A stretch of 64,000 nt of DNA from Hebobacterum sp964559435 (GTDB lineage: Bacteria; Armatimonadota; Hebobacteria; Hebobacterales; Hebobacteraceae): assembly GCA_964559435.1 (NCBI GenBank), contig CAZLHI010000010.1, positions 1-64,000 on the forward strand, read 5' to 3'. The notes beneath the pieces were generated by a model. The model did no database searches. It was not told the origin of the DNA and saw only the letters and a program-made list of their open reading frames with translations. The position numbers and the translations under genes were made by a program. This document shows, in pieces, positions 1-7,862 of this stretch (positions within the stretch are counted from its first letter, which is position 1; every line of letters starts with the position of its first letter).

Positions 1-45
1 TGGCTATTACCATGCCCAGAGTAGACATAACTATAAGACAAGAGA

Positions 46-77
46 TTCTCTAGGTTCGAGTCCTAGCCCCGCAGCCA
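46..77 (+). tRNA. 3' fragment of a tRNA-Gln-like gene (T-arm, acceptor, CCA)
   Basis: Bases 50-66 form a perfect T-arm (5-bp stem, TTCGAGT loop). They are followed by the acceptor 3' strand CCCCGCA, discriminator G and CCA at 75-77. Discriminator G and this acceptor sequence fit bacterial tRNA-Gln, and Gln-Glu tandems are common. Bases 1-45 contain no anticodon arm or D-arm that pairs, so the 5' half is missing here, not merely cut by the window edge. This looks like the downstream att copy left by an element integrated in tRNA-Gln, with the intact gene further left. The Gln identity is inferred. Confidence 0.6.
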
Positions 78-91
78 ACCAGTGCAGTCGA

Positions 92-168
92 GGCCCCGTC
101 GTCTAGCGGTCCAGGATACGTGGTTCTCAGCCACGAGATCGCGGGTTCGAATCCCGCCGGGGCTACCA
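92..168 (+). tRNA. tRNA-Glu (anticodon CTC)
   Basis: This is a complete cloverleaf. The acceptor is GGCCCCG paired with CGGGGCT (terminal G-U). The anticodon stem CGTGG/CCACG encloses loop TTCTCAG, giving anticodon CTC. The T-arm is GCGGG-TTCGAAT-CCCGC, with discriminator A and encoded CCA at 166-168. Its last 19 bases (150-168) are repeated exactly at 1933-1951, marking it as the integration target of the small island that follows. Confidence 0.95.
150..168 (+). repeat. attL-like direct repeat, left copy (tRNA-Glu 3' end)
   Basis: These 19 bases, AATCCCGCCGGGGCTACCA, span the T-stem 3' strand to CCA. They are identical to 1933-1951. The bases on either side differ, so the repeat boundaries are sharp. 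Confidence 0.85.
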
Positions 169-179
169 ACGCTGGTAAC
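169..179 (+). repeat. Inverted repeat, left arm (ACGCTGGTAAC)
   Basis: The arm starts immediately after the tRNA CCA. It is the exact reverse complement of 1919-1929, which lies three bases before the right direct repeat. It is probably a recombinase core-binding arm or a terminal inverted repeat. Confidence 0.75.
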
Positions 180-694
180 TTTGCCGGTCATCTGCAGTAG
201 AGCCCGCAGATTCCCCCTCACCTCGAGCTTGGCCCCGGGACGCGTATGGCCCGGCCGCGGGTCCTCGTGCACTTCGGTACTGGTTGTCCGTGGCAAGCGC
301 CCGTGACGCCGGCCTGAGAGCATCGGCGTAACCGCGCACGGAGGTCCTGCCCGAAGGTCCCAGGGGGTAACATGATCCTCGCCCGCGCACAAGCTCGGCG
401 ACCGCTCAGAGGTGTCCCATCGCTACTTAACAGGGACACAGGCCTCTGCCCGAGGCTCTTGCCTCGGCTTACCTAAGCAGGAACTGGTTGCCGCAGGCTG
501 AAAAGTCTCATTCCGGGTGCTACAGAAACGCGGAGCACCGCCCGTCTTCCCGTGGCCTTTGCCTCCGTCTTCCGAAGAAGGAACCGGTCGTGGCGGCGAG
601 AAAAACTCTCATATGAGACGGGACGGAGACCTCGAGCGGCACATGCCGTGTCCGGGCAACGTCGCGAGAGGTCACACTTAGGGGACAGGCCAGC
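180..694. other. Non-coding left part of the island
   Basis: About 515 bases without a convincing gene. The open frames here overlap one another on both strands and show no conserved motif or ribosome site. A 7-bp hairpin with loop TCTT lies at 450-467 (CCGAGGC/GCCTCGG). It could be a weak terminator or a structured RNA leader, but has no U-tract. The stretch presumably carries the promoter of the cargo gene; I could not pick a clear -35/-10 pair. Confidence 0.4.
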
Positions 695-1822
695 ATGATC
701 GAGCGACTTGAGGAGTATTCAAACAAGCTTCGAGTTCTTCGACAGATCATGTCCAACAAGGCCAAGACGTCTGGCCGCGTTAACATGGCAGTGAAACTCG
801 GAACTGTCTTCGTGGCCTCCTTCTTAACCTTCCTAGGCTTCACAGGTCTGGAGAGGGTGACTGTGTATGCCGGATGGGTGTCTTCGCTGACGCGAGAGCA
901 GGTCGAGTTTGCATTCAACCTTGGGGTCTTTGCTCTCTTCGTTCTGATCATGCTGCACCTAATATTCCGCTTCTCCGAGCGCGAGGCTGAGGCTTCCCGG
1001 GCTATTGTATTCCTGACGCATCTGATCAATGAAGTTGACGACATGGTTCTTCGAGGGGAGCGGGGGTACCAGATCACGGAGAGTGACTTAAGCCTTGTCC
1101 GCGAGAAGTATGATACGTTGCTGATGACATTGCCCTCCAATTCGGACTCCGAGTATCTCCGTGCAAGGAAGGACATCCGAGACAAGGAAGAGCGGAAGCT
1201 CACACTTCAGCTCTCCGCCCGCGAGCTATTCGACGCGCAAGTGCACCGGCGAGCTGTGGAATCCGTTATCCGAGAACCTGGTCTCATCATGACCGTGCTG
1301 CAGGTACTTCGCGACACGGACGAACGCCTTTACTTGGGTGGGGGAGCTATTCGGAATGCACTATGGGACCATCTCCACGGGTATGACCCTCGTACGTCGT
1401 TGGACGATGTAGACGTCACGTACTTCGACCAGGTCGCCGCGGAGAAGGCACATGATGAGGCCATCGAACAGAGGCTTCGTGGAGCTATGCGGAATATCCG
1501 CTGGTCAGTAAAGAACCAGGCCCGAATGCATGTGGTCAACCGAGAGCCACCCTATAGGTCACTGGAGGACGCCATCAGTAAGTGGCCGGAGACTGCCACC
1601 GCCTTGGTGGCGCGCCTGCACCAAGACGATGAGATAGAGATCCTTGCCCCGTATGGGTTCGATGACCTATTCCGCCTAATCGTGCAGCCAACGCCACACT
1701 TCGACACGAGGATGGCTGAGTATCGGAGTCGGCTTGAGCGCAAGAAGTGGGAGGAGAACTGGCCAAAGCTGAAGTTCGTCGGTCGCACACCGGTGGCGTC
1801 CGTCGATGAACGTCACCGATAG
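695..1822 (+). CDS. SLATT-like two-TM protein fused to DUF925/NTP_transf_6-type nucleotidyltransferase
   Basis: 375 residues. Residues 1-30 are a charged helix. Two membrane helices lie at about 31-50 and 72-92, followed by a cytosolic helical segment (about 95-165) with the spacing and Leu/Asp pattern of SLATT domains, the 2TM effectors found in nucleotide-activated defence systems. From about 205 to the end the protein matches the polymerase-beta-type DUF925 family. Visible landmarks are GGGAIRN (215-221), DDVDVTYFD (237-245, likely metal-binding Asp residues), SVKNQARMH, PETATA, APYGFDDLF and a closing W-x-x-x-WPKL element. In ordinary DUF925 proteins the catalytic module stands alone; here it is joined to a membrane effector. 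It is the only cargo of the tRNA-Glu island. I infer an abortive-infection-type role in which nucleotide transfer and membrane disruption are coupled in one chain. Family assignments are by eye. Confidence 0.75.
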   Translation: MIERLEEYSNKLRVLRQIMSNKAKTSGRVNMAVKLGTVFVASFLTFLGFTGLERVTVYAGWVSSLTREQVEFAFNLGVFALFVLIMLHLIFRFSEREAEASRAIVFLTHLINEVDDMVLRGERGYQITESDLSLVREKYDTLLMTLPSNSDSEYLRARKDIRDKEERKLTLQLSARELFDAQVHRRAVESVIREPGLIMTVLQVLRDTDERLYLGGGAIRNALWDHLHGYDPRTSLDDVDVTYFDQVAAEKAHDEAIEQRLRGAMRNIRWSVKNQARMHVVNREPPYRSLEDAISKWPETATALVARLHQDDEIEILAPYGFDDLFRLIVQPTPHFDTRMAEYRSRLERKKWEENWPKLKFVGRTPVASVDERHR

Positions 1823-1918
1823 GCGCATGTGCCTTGTTCGGGCTGTCGGTGGCCTGGCTTGATCGTGGGCCGGGACGGCTGTCCCCACAACCTGTGCAAC
1901 TGCACGGGCGTGTCCAAT

Positions 1919-1929
1919 GTTACCAGCGT
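1919..1929 (-). repeat. Inverted repeat, right arm (GTTACCAGCGT)
   Basis: This is the exact reverse complement of 169-179, separated from the right direct repeat by ACA. The two arms and direct repeats together define both ends of the island. Confidence 0.75.
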
Positions 1930-1932
1930 ACA

Positions 1933-1951
1933 AATCCCGCCGGGGCTACCA
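1933..1951 (+). repeat. attR-like direct repeat, right copy
   Basis: This is an exact 19-bp copy of the end of tRNA-Glu. No T-loop, anticodon arm or other tRNA sequence lies upstream of it, so it is a bare attachment-site copy and not a second tRNA gene. Confidence 0.85.
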
Positions 1952-2355
1952 TCTATCTCCGCTTTCTCTGCCGCTAGTCGCAGCCCGCCCGCGAGATTGC
2001 TCGGAAGCATGAGGACGGCCACCTGTGCCGTGTCATCGCGTCTGCACCCTCGTTGCATGCCACACCTGTATGGGCGAATGGCGAACAGCAGGGATGACGT
2101 CCGCACGTGACGAGCCCCACCTCTGCCGGCGTTGCCTGCTCGCTCCGCTGTCTGCCTCCCGCTGCTGGCTCTCCGTCGGGCCAGGACCACCACTACGACG
2201 AGCGGCTCCGCACTTCTCAAGGAAGCCAAAACAACGCGGCTATCAGCAGCTCCTCGTCCAGGAGCAAGCAGGAGTCAGATGCGCTTCGGGGAGGCGGAAG
2301 AGAGAGCGGGTCCACAGACGGTCTCGACTGTGTGTCTTCGGCCGGCCGCGGGAAG
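1952..2355. other. Intergenic stretch with no recognisable gene
   Basis: About 400 bases between the island and the convergent sulfatase-like gene. The frames that are open here lack ribosome sites and protein-like composition. I see no hairpin terminator or RNA gene. Confidence 0.4.
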
Positions 2356-3822
2356 CTAGCGAAGGTAGCCGAGCCCTTCGAGATTCCTGCGGACCTCCGG
2401 GGGGAGCGCGGTTTCGGGAGGGCGCGGCTCCGGCAGGGGCTCCGCCTCCGGGTCGAGGAAGCACCTGGGCGGTCGCCGCTGGGCCTCAGCAAATGCGCGG
2501 AATGAGCGATGAAGTCTCTCGGCCACCTCGGGGCGCTCGTGCAGAATGTCGTTCGTCTCGCCCGGATCGGCCTTCGTATCATAGAGCGCCCGCCACTCCG
2601 GATTGCGATAGAGGAGCAAAGCATGACGCCCGTCCCGGATCATGTACTTCCTTGGCCCGTAGGACTTGGCGATCGAGTACTGGGCGGCCGTATCGGTCTC
2701 GCCTGCGAGGACCGGCAAGAGCGACCGTCCCTGAACCTGGTCTGCGCGGTATGGTATTTCGAAGAGGTCACACAACGTCGGCGCCAGGTCGATCGTCCGG
2801 GTCAGGCACTTCACATGTCCCGGTGGGACGGTGGAGCCCGGGAATCTGAGGACCAACGGGACATGCGTCGCTTCGTCGTGGATGGCGTGGGCGTGCCAGA
2901 TGAACCCGTGCTCGCCGAAGGCCTCCCCGTGGTCCGAGGTCACGATTAGCAGCGTCGTCTCGAACACCCCCGCGCCGGTGAGGCACTCGACGACTTGTCC
3001 GACGGCCCAGTCAGCATAGCAGAGATTGGCATCGTAGAGGTCAATCCACCGGGGCAGAGGCGGATGGTCGGGCTCTGGCGGCCTATCCTCGATGGGCAAC
3101 TCGAACTCGCACGGCGTGTAGGTCGCCGATCTGAAACCTGGGGGGATTCGCCCCACGAAGCGCTCGGTAAACCGAGTCGGCTGGTGGTACGGCGTGTGAG
3201 GCGGCAGGAAATGGATGTACACGAAGAAGCGAGAGCGCCTGTTGGCCTCAACCCACGCCCGAAAGCGCAGCAGCAAAGCCTCGGGCGAGAACTGCCGACC
3301 GCGCGTGACGGGGTAGATTCGGTGTGCGGCCTCGTGGAAATCCGTCCCGACGCCCACGGCCGGCGAGGCACTCGGGTTTGAGCTGAAGAGCGCTGTCCGA
3401 AAGCCGCCGCACGCGAGCGCGCTGGCCAAGGTAAAAGAGGCTCGATCATGCTCGCCCACCTCGTAGTAAGCGCAGTGCGTGTCAGGGTACTGCGACCTGA
3501 AGAGCGAGATCGTAGAAGCCGTCGTGAGCGGCATCTCGCAGAAGTGGTTATGGAAGACGATGGCGTCCTCGGCGAGCGCGTCGATGTGAGGCGTCGTGTC
3601 TCTGGCGTAGCCGTAGCAGCCGAGGTGGTCGGCACGGGCAGCATCCATCACGACGATGACGAGGTTGGCGTGGCGAACGGCGTTGCGCAAAGCGGTGACG
3701 GCCGGTGAGCGACATGTAAGCGTGGCTCTCCCAGGCCACAATCCGTGCAAGACGGCACCAAGGCTCAGGCCCGCCAGGGCGAGCAAGAAGGCGCAATAGA
3801 CGTATCGTCTCCCCCGCTTCAT
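2356..3822 (-). CDS. Membrane-anchored sulfatase-like hydrolase (Thr at nucleophile site), LGYL-type tail
   Basis: 488 residues from an ATG preceded by AGGAG; the open frame extends further upstream but without a ribosome site. An N-terminal membrane helix (about 8-28) would place the catalytic domain outside the cytoplasm. The fold is arylsulfatase/phosphoethanolamine-transferase type (PF00884). It shows VVMDAARADHLGCYGY with metal-binding Asp residues, TTPHID, TSDHGEAFGEHG and a distal Leu-Leu-rich beta segment. At the place of the formylglycine motif C/S-x-P-x-R it has T-T-A-S-T, so formylglycine cannot form and Thr is the probable nucleophile, as in lipid-phosphotransferase relatives. It is a paralogue of the genes at 41876 and 43407 (same architecture, two of them the same length). 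It ends in LEGLGYLR, the C-terminal motif shared with six other proteins in the window. Substrate unknown. Confidence 0.8.
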   Translation of the reverse strand: MKRGRRYVYCAFLLALAGLSLGAVLHGLWPGRATLTCRSPAVTALRNAVRHANLVIVVMDAARADHLGCYGYARDTTPHIDALAEDAIVFHNHFCEMPLTTASTISLFRSQYPDTHCAYYEVGEHDRASFTLASALACGGFRTALFSSNPSASPAVGVGTDFHEAAHRIYPVTRGRQFSPEALLLRFRAWVEANRRSRFFVYIHFLPPHTPYHQPTRFTERFVGRIPPGFRSATYTPCEFELPIEDRPPEPDHPPLPRWIDLYDANLCYADWAVGQVVECLTGAGVFETTLLIVTSDHGEAFGEHGFIWHAHAIHDEATHVPLVLRFPGSTVPPGHVKCLTRTIDLAPTLCDLFEIPYRADQVQGRSLLPVLAGETDTAAQYSIAKSYGPRKYMIRDGRHALLLYRNPEWRALYDTKADPGETNDILHERPEVAERLHRSFRAFAEAQRRPPRCFLDPEAEPLPEPRPPETALPPEVRRNLEGLGYLR

Positions 3823-4297
3823 AGCTCCTGGCCATGCCACCTGCGAGCGCAGTCGCCATGCTGCCGGCACGATGATAGCACAGCGCCAGGTCGCACGGAA
3901 AGGGGCTCGGCGCCATACGGGCATCGCCCATCCCACTTATGCTCGGAACCGTACAGTTCTCGCGGGTTGCCGACTCGGCGGAGCTGGGCCTTCGGCACTC
4001 CTTGGTGCACGAGCCGGAATGCGCGGATCAGGTTCGCTCTGAGAACCAGCCGCGCACCTGGCCGACGCCAATCTTGAAGAAAACCGGGCCTATGTCTGTA
4101 TGTTGGGCGACTACCTCACGGGAGACGAGACATGTGCCCTTGCCTTCCCGGGCGAAGACACAGTCATCTTCGAGGTAGTGGGCGAAGCCTGGGCAGGATG
4201 AGTTCGCTCGAGGCACGCCCGGCGCCGTGTGGTGTGTGAGCCGACGTCACTCGGACGGCGCGGCACATAAGGGCCGACGTGGCTCTCGATCTGGGAA
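3823..4297. other. Mostly non-coding stretch, one doubtful 62-codon frame
   Basis: This region precedes the sulfatase-like gene and must contain its promoter. A minus-strand frame at 4028-4216 would give a small Cys-containing protein (CPGFAHYLEDDCVF at its start). Its composition is more protein-like than that of the overlapping frames. It has no clear ribosome site and no family I recognise, so it may be a gene remnant. Confidence 0.3.
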
Positions 4298-4573
4298 CTA
4301 GGCGGAGCGCTTTCGCCTGGCCTCGCGCTGCATCGCAATGTCGTGGACGTCCCGGAGCAGCGAGGTCAGGAGCAGGCCGAGGCTGGCGACGGTGAGGAAC
4401 TCCGGCCAGAAGTGCCGGAAGTGGATTGACTCAGAGCAGACGAGGGCCATGGTGAAGGCGGCCGCCGATGCCACGGGAAGCCAAACGCGTTTTCGGGCGC
4501 TAGCCATCGCGGAAGCGATCCCCGGCTCAGGCCCGCCGCCGTACCTGAGCCTCCGCAAAGACGTCGTCTGCAC
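4298..4573 (-). CDS. Small predicted membrane protein, unknown function
   Basis: 91 residues if the GTG at 4573 is used, 69 if the internal ATG at 4507 is used; neither has a strong ribosome site. A hydrophobic pair of segments (about residues 30-47 and 57-72) suggests two short membrane helices joined by SIHFRHFWPEF, followed by a basic C-terminus. It sits directly downstream of another small gene on the same strand and could be co-transcribed with it. I recognise no family. Confidence 0.45.
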   Translation of the reverse strand: MQTTSLRRLRYGGGPEPGIASAMASARKRVWLPVASAAAFTMALVCSESIHFRHFWPEFLTVASLGLLLTSLLRDVHDIAMQREARRKRSA

Positions 4574-4586
4574 AACCGTTGCGCTG

Positions 4587-4790
4587 TTACACCAGCGCGA
4601 GCTGCTCCTGCTGCTTCCGCAGCGCCGAATGCACTTCGGCCCGCAGTAGGTCGGAATCGATGCCGTCCAGCAGCATCACGCGATCGTCTTCGGGCAGCCG
4701 CGCTAGGTGAGTAGCGAGCGGCCTCATGCCGGCCACTCTCATGCACACGCGAAATGCCTCTCGCCAGCACATCAGCTTGGTTTCGCTCAT
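4587..4790 (-). CDS. Small hypothetical helical protein
   Basis: 67 residues, predicted mostly alpha-helical and acidic/Leu-rich in its second half (RLPEDDRVMLLDGI), with no membrane segment. It lies 13 bases upstream of the small membrane-protein gene on the same strand. Composition looks coding, but no family is recognised and the start is uncertain. Confidence 0.4.
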   Translation of the reverse strand: MSETKLMCWREAFRVCMRVAGMRPLATHLARLPEDDRVMLLDGIDSDLLRAEVHSALRKQQEQLALV

Positions 4791-5000
4791 CGCCTTCCCC
4801 TCCGATGGTCGTATAGGTCCCGCACCAGCGCCCTCGGTCCACTCCGAAGGCTGCCTGCCCGGGATTCGACCGAACCCCGGAACTCCACTGAAATTGTTCC
4901 ATACTCCCCGCGCATTCTGCAGACATAGATTGACGACGAGACACTTGCTTCCTTATCGGCCAGACCCTTTGCCCGGCCCAGCGCCGCCGAATGGCAAAGA

Positions 5001-5026
5001 AGAAGGCCGCCCCCGAGGGGGCGGCC
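5001..5026 (-). terminator. Rho-independent terminator of the SLH protein gene
   Basis: A 9-bp perfect stem (5005-5013 with 5018-5026, GGCCGCCCC/GGGGCGGCC) with a 4-base loop. On the minus strand it is followed by TTCTTCTTTG. It lies about 44 bases after the stop of the minus-strand gene ending at 5070. Confidence 0.85.
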
Positions 5027-5069
5027 CATGTTGTGGTCTGGATTGGCGTCGCGGCCTGTCGCCGGCGCG

Positions 5070-7547
5070 TCACTCGAGCGGAAGCTGGAATGCCCGCGCC
5101 ACGTACACTGCCATCTGATCGCGGGACACCAGCCAGTCGGGCTCGTACCTGTAGATGGTCTCGCCAGGGTTCTCGGGGTCCGGGTACGGATAGCCCTGCA
5201 CCACGCCCTGCTCGTGCACATACTCGACGTACTTGTACGCCCAGTGCGGCTCCGTGCCGTCGTCGCCGTATCCCGTGTTTGGCACGTCTGGGAAAGTCGG
5301 CTTCCCGGGCGGCTCGTAGTAGACCAGCCCGGCCTCCCCGGTCGGGGTCGCGATGGAGCGAGCGATGTACACAGCCATCTGCGCGCGGTCCACTTCCAGC
5401 CCCGGTTTGTAATCGCCCTCCAGGTAGCCCTGCACGACGCCCTGGTCCACTGCGTATTCTATGTAGTCATAGGCCCAGTGGTCTGTATCCACATCCCAGA
5501 AGCTCGCCTCAGCCGGCCCTGTCGGCACATAGGCGTTGCCTCCGGCGAGGCTACGGGCGATGTAGACGGCCATCTGGTCCCGCCCCACTGACAGCAGTGG
5601 CTTGTAGTCTCCCTCGGGGTAGCCTGTGACAATCGCTGCATCGACGCATGCCATGATCTCCTCGAACGCCCAGTACTCTTCCGGAACATCGGGGAAGGAG
5701 ATCAGCTCGATTGTGTCCGTCGCAACTGCGGACGGGTTCCCGGCCGCGTCCAGGCACTGGAATCCCACGGTCTTCGTTCCCCGATCGTGCGAGAGCTTCC
5801 AGATCTTCGCCGCCGTGAATCGCTCCCACGGCGACCAGTTCTCGCTCTCATTTCTGAAGCGCATTTGGGCTGCGCCGCTTGCCGAGAGCGCCAGCTCGAC
5901 GACGCGGCTAAGGCTCGTGGCGGCGCCGCCTTCGATGACGATACTGACTTCCGCAGGCGGAGTTGTGTCCAGCGTGATCTCATCGTAGTTCTCGACGGAC
6001 AGATCCCCGCCGCGTCGCCCCTGGATGGAGACTCGCTTCAAGCCCTCCCCAGCAGAGAGCGTCCATGCCCGCGTGTCGGCAGCCAGCTCCCAGGCGGTCC
6101 AGTGCGCGTCCTCATTCCTGAAGCGCAGCTCCGGATAGTCGCCGGCGTCGATCGACAGCGTTACCTCCGCCGATATCGCATACGCGGCGTCACCGTTGAT
6201 CAGCAGGATTGGCGCTCGCGGGGCAAGCTGTTCGCCGCGGACGAACACGTCCGGCCCTCCGTTCGCGTCGAGAGGCACGAGGTTGTCGGCGTAGGAATCA
6301 AAGCCCACCGTCAGCCCGTCGGCGCTCAGCGCGACCGAGTAGAAGCCGGAGTCGCCGTTGCCCTGTTCGCCCTCCGTTGACACGGACACGCGAGTCGTCG
6401 TCTCGCCGACTCGGTCGCGCACGAACACGTCCCAGGCCTCGTTCGTGTCGCCGTCCACGAGGTTCCTCGCCAGAGACGCAAAGGCGATGTATCGGCCATC
6501 GTCGCTGATCGCCAGCATCCACGACTCGCCCCCAGAGTCATCGCTGCCCTGCTCGCCCGTGCTCGACACCGAGACGAGTTCCGTCCGCCCCGTGTTGCGG
6601 TCTCGCACGAACACATCGCACTTCCCATTGGCGTCGTCGGGGACCAGATTGCTGGCGTACGACGCGAACGCCACATACCGCCCGTCCGGCGTTACGGCCG
6701 GCCCGCCCGCCGTCTCGCCGTTGCCCTCAACGCCGGTCACGTCTGCTACTGACACGCGCGCAGTCGTCGGCGTGACCACATCGCGCACAAACACATCTGA
6801 GAACCCGTTCGTGTCCCCAGGCACAAGGTTACTCGCCCAGGAGCGGAACACGACGTAGCTGCCATCCGGGCTGATGCGCGGCCTCACCGACGTCCCGTTG
6901 GGAGGACCTCCCTCCAGAGACGTTGACACGGCCGTCACCGACGGTGACGGAGTTACCAGGTCGGCCAGGTAAATCCCCGGCCAGCCATACCGCTCGCCGG
7001 CGATGAGATTGGTCGCCTCCGACTGGAACGCCACGTACCGGCCGTCACCGCTGATCGCGCAGGCCGTCGACTTCTCGTTCGCCGGCCCCGTCGGCGACAC
7101 CGACACCAGCAGTGTCAGGTCCGTCTGCAGGTCCCGCACGAACACATCCATGAAGCCATTCGTGTCGCCTGGCACAAGATCGCTGGCCATCGAGCAGAAC
7201 CCGAGATATCGCCCGCCCGCACTGATGCTCGGATACAGGGAATGGTTGTTCCCCAGCTCTCCCGCGCTCGATCTCGAGGCCAGTTGGATGGTGCCGAACA
7301 GCCGATCCCGAACGAAGATATCATGGACGGCGTTGTCATCGTCGCCGACCAGGTTCCCCGCGCCGGAGTAGAAAGCGACGTATCTGCCGTCGGCGCTCAG
7401 GGACGCGCCCCAGGAAGCACCATTGGGCGCGCCGCCGTATTCGGTGAGGCTAGCCCGCTCGGTCACCACCGCTGCCTGGGCCGCCGACGCGGCCAGCCCA
7501 GCCGCGATCAAGAAGAATGACACTCGCAGCAGTCCTCTGCCCAGCAT
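5070..7547 (-). CDS. Secreted WD40/TolB-like beta-propeller protein with three C-terminal SLH domains
   Basis: 825 residues from the ATG at 7547, which has AGGAGG upstream; the longer frame lacks one. A signal peptide covers residues 1-25 (hydrophobic core, A-Q-A cleavage). Residues about 30-440 hold seven repeats of the form SxDGRYVAFxSxxxNLV then DVFVRD, forming a predicted propeller. Two related modules follow, each with a FRNE-W-x-x-W segment of a type seen in beta-sandwich repeats. Three S-layer homology domains occupy about 618-825, each with FPDVP or WDV, W-A and QMAVYIARS-like motifs. SLH domains bind pyruvylated secondary cell-wall polymers, so the protein is probably displayed on the cell surface. 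The C-terminus is intact. Ligand unknown. Confidence 0.9.
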   Translation of the reverse strand: MLGRGLLRVSFFLIAAGLAASAAQAAVVTERASLTEYGGAPNGASWGASLSADGRYVAFYSGAGNLVGDDDNAVHDIFVRDRLFGTIQLASRSSAGELGNNHSLYPSISAGGRYLGFCSMASDLVPGDTNGFMDVFVRDLQTDLTLLVSVSPTGPANEKSTACAISGDGRYVAFQSEATNLIAGERYGWPGIYLADLVTPSPSVTAVSTSLEGGPPNGTSVRPRISPDGSYVVFRSWASNLVPGDTNGFSDVFVRDVVTPTTARVSVADVTGVEGNGETAGGPAVTPDGRYVAFASYASNLVPDDANGKCDVFVRDRNTGRTELVSVSSTGEQGSDDSGGESWMLAISDDGRYIAFASLARNLVDGDTNEAWDVFVRDRVGETTTRVSVSTEGEQGNGDSGFYSVALSADGLTVGFDSYADNLVPLDANGGPDVFVRGEQLAPRAPILLINGDAAYAISAEVTLSIDAGDYPELRFRNEDAHWTAWELAADTRAWTLSAGEGLKRVSIQGRRGGDLSVENYDEITLDTTPPAEVSIVIEGGAATSLSRVVELALSASGAAQMRFRNESENWSPWERFTAAKIWKLSHDRGTKTVGFQCLDAAGNPSAVATDTIELISFPDVPEEYWAFEEIMACVDAAIVTGYPEGDYKPLLSVGRDQMAVYIARSLAGGNAYVPTGPAEASFWDVDTDHWAYDYIEYAVDQGVVQGYLEGDYKPGLEVDRAQMAVYIARSIATPTGEAGLVYYEPPGKPTFPDVPNTGYGDDGTEPHWAYKYVEYVHEQGVVQGYPYPDPENPGETIYRYEPDWLVSRDQMAVYVARAFQLPLE

Positions 7548-7862
7548 CCCGCCTCCTTGTCCAGCCAGTTGTCGCCCCGCGCTGAGCATGTGCCTTTCGG
7601 CTGCCACGGTCAATAGGGCCAGAGAAGCAAATGGCCACTTACTCAATCAGAAACGTTCCAGCAACTAGACAATCTGGGCTTTGGGAGACTGGCAACCAGC
7701 AGTCATGGCTCAGGACGTCATGGAGGCTACCCGGGACTGGGCCTGGAACTTGAGACAGGCAATGTCTTCGGAGATATCCCCGGGGGCTTGCAGACCTTTC
7801 CGGCGAGCAGGGCTGCGAGACGCCGGTGCTTCGGGGGTGAGCATAGTTGCCAGGAGGCACAC
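7548..7862. other. Divergent intergenic region
   Basis: 315 bases between two divergently transcribed genes. It must hold both promoters and the two AGGAGG ribosome sites at its edges. I could not identify a convincing -35/-10 pair, riboswitch or operator. Confidence 0.4.

Larger units (their letters stand above)
150..1951. mobile_element. 1.8-kb genomic island integrated at the 3' end of tRNA-Glu
   Basis: The insert is bounded by two exact 19-bp copies of the tRNA-Glu 3' end (150-168 and 1933-1951). Just inside these lies an exact 11-bp inverted repeat (169-179 and 1919-1929). Joining the ends in a hypothetical excised circle would place the 19-bp core between the two inverted arms, as in a tyrosine-recombinase attP. 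No integrase or transposase gene is visible inside, so mobilisation would need a recombinase supplied in trans. The single convincing cargo gene (695-1822) looks less GC-rich than its surroundings. A transposon with 11-bp terminal repeats and a 19-bp target duplication is an alternative reading. Confidence 0.75.

Noticed and set aside
450..467. Hairpin in the island as a rho-independent terminator
   Set aside because: The 7-bp stem has no U-tract on either strand and no gene ends just before it.
1933..1951. A second tRNA gene at the right end of the island
   Set aside because: Only the 19-bp 3' end is present. Upstream there is no T-loop, anticodon arm or D-arm, so this is an attachment-site copy.
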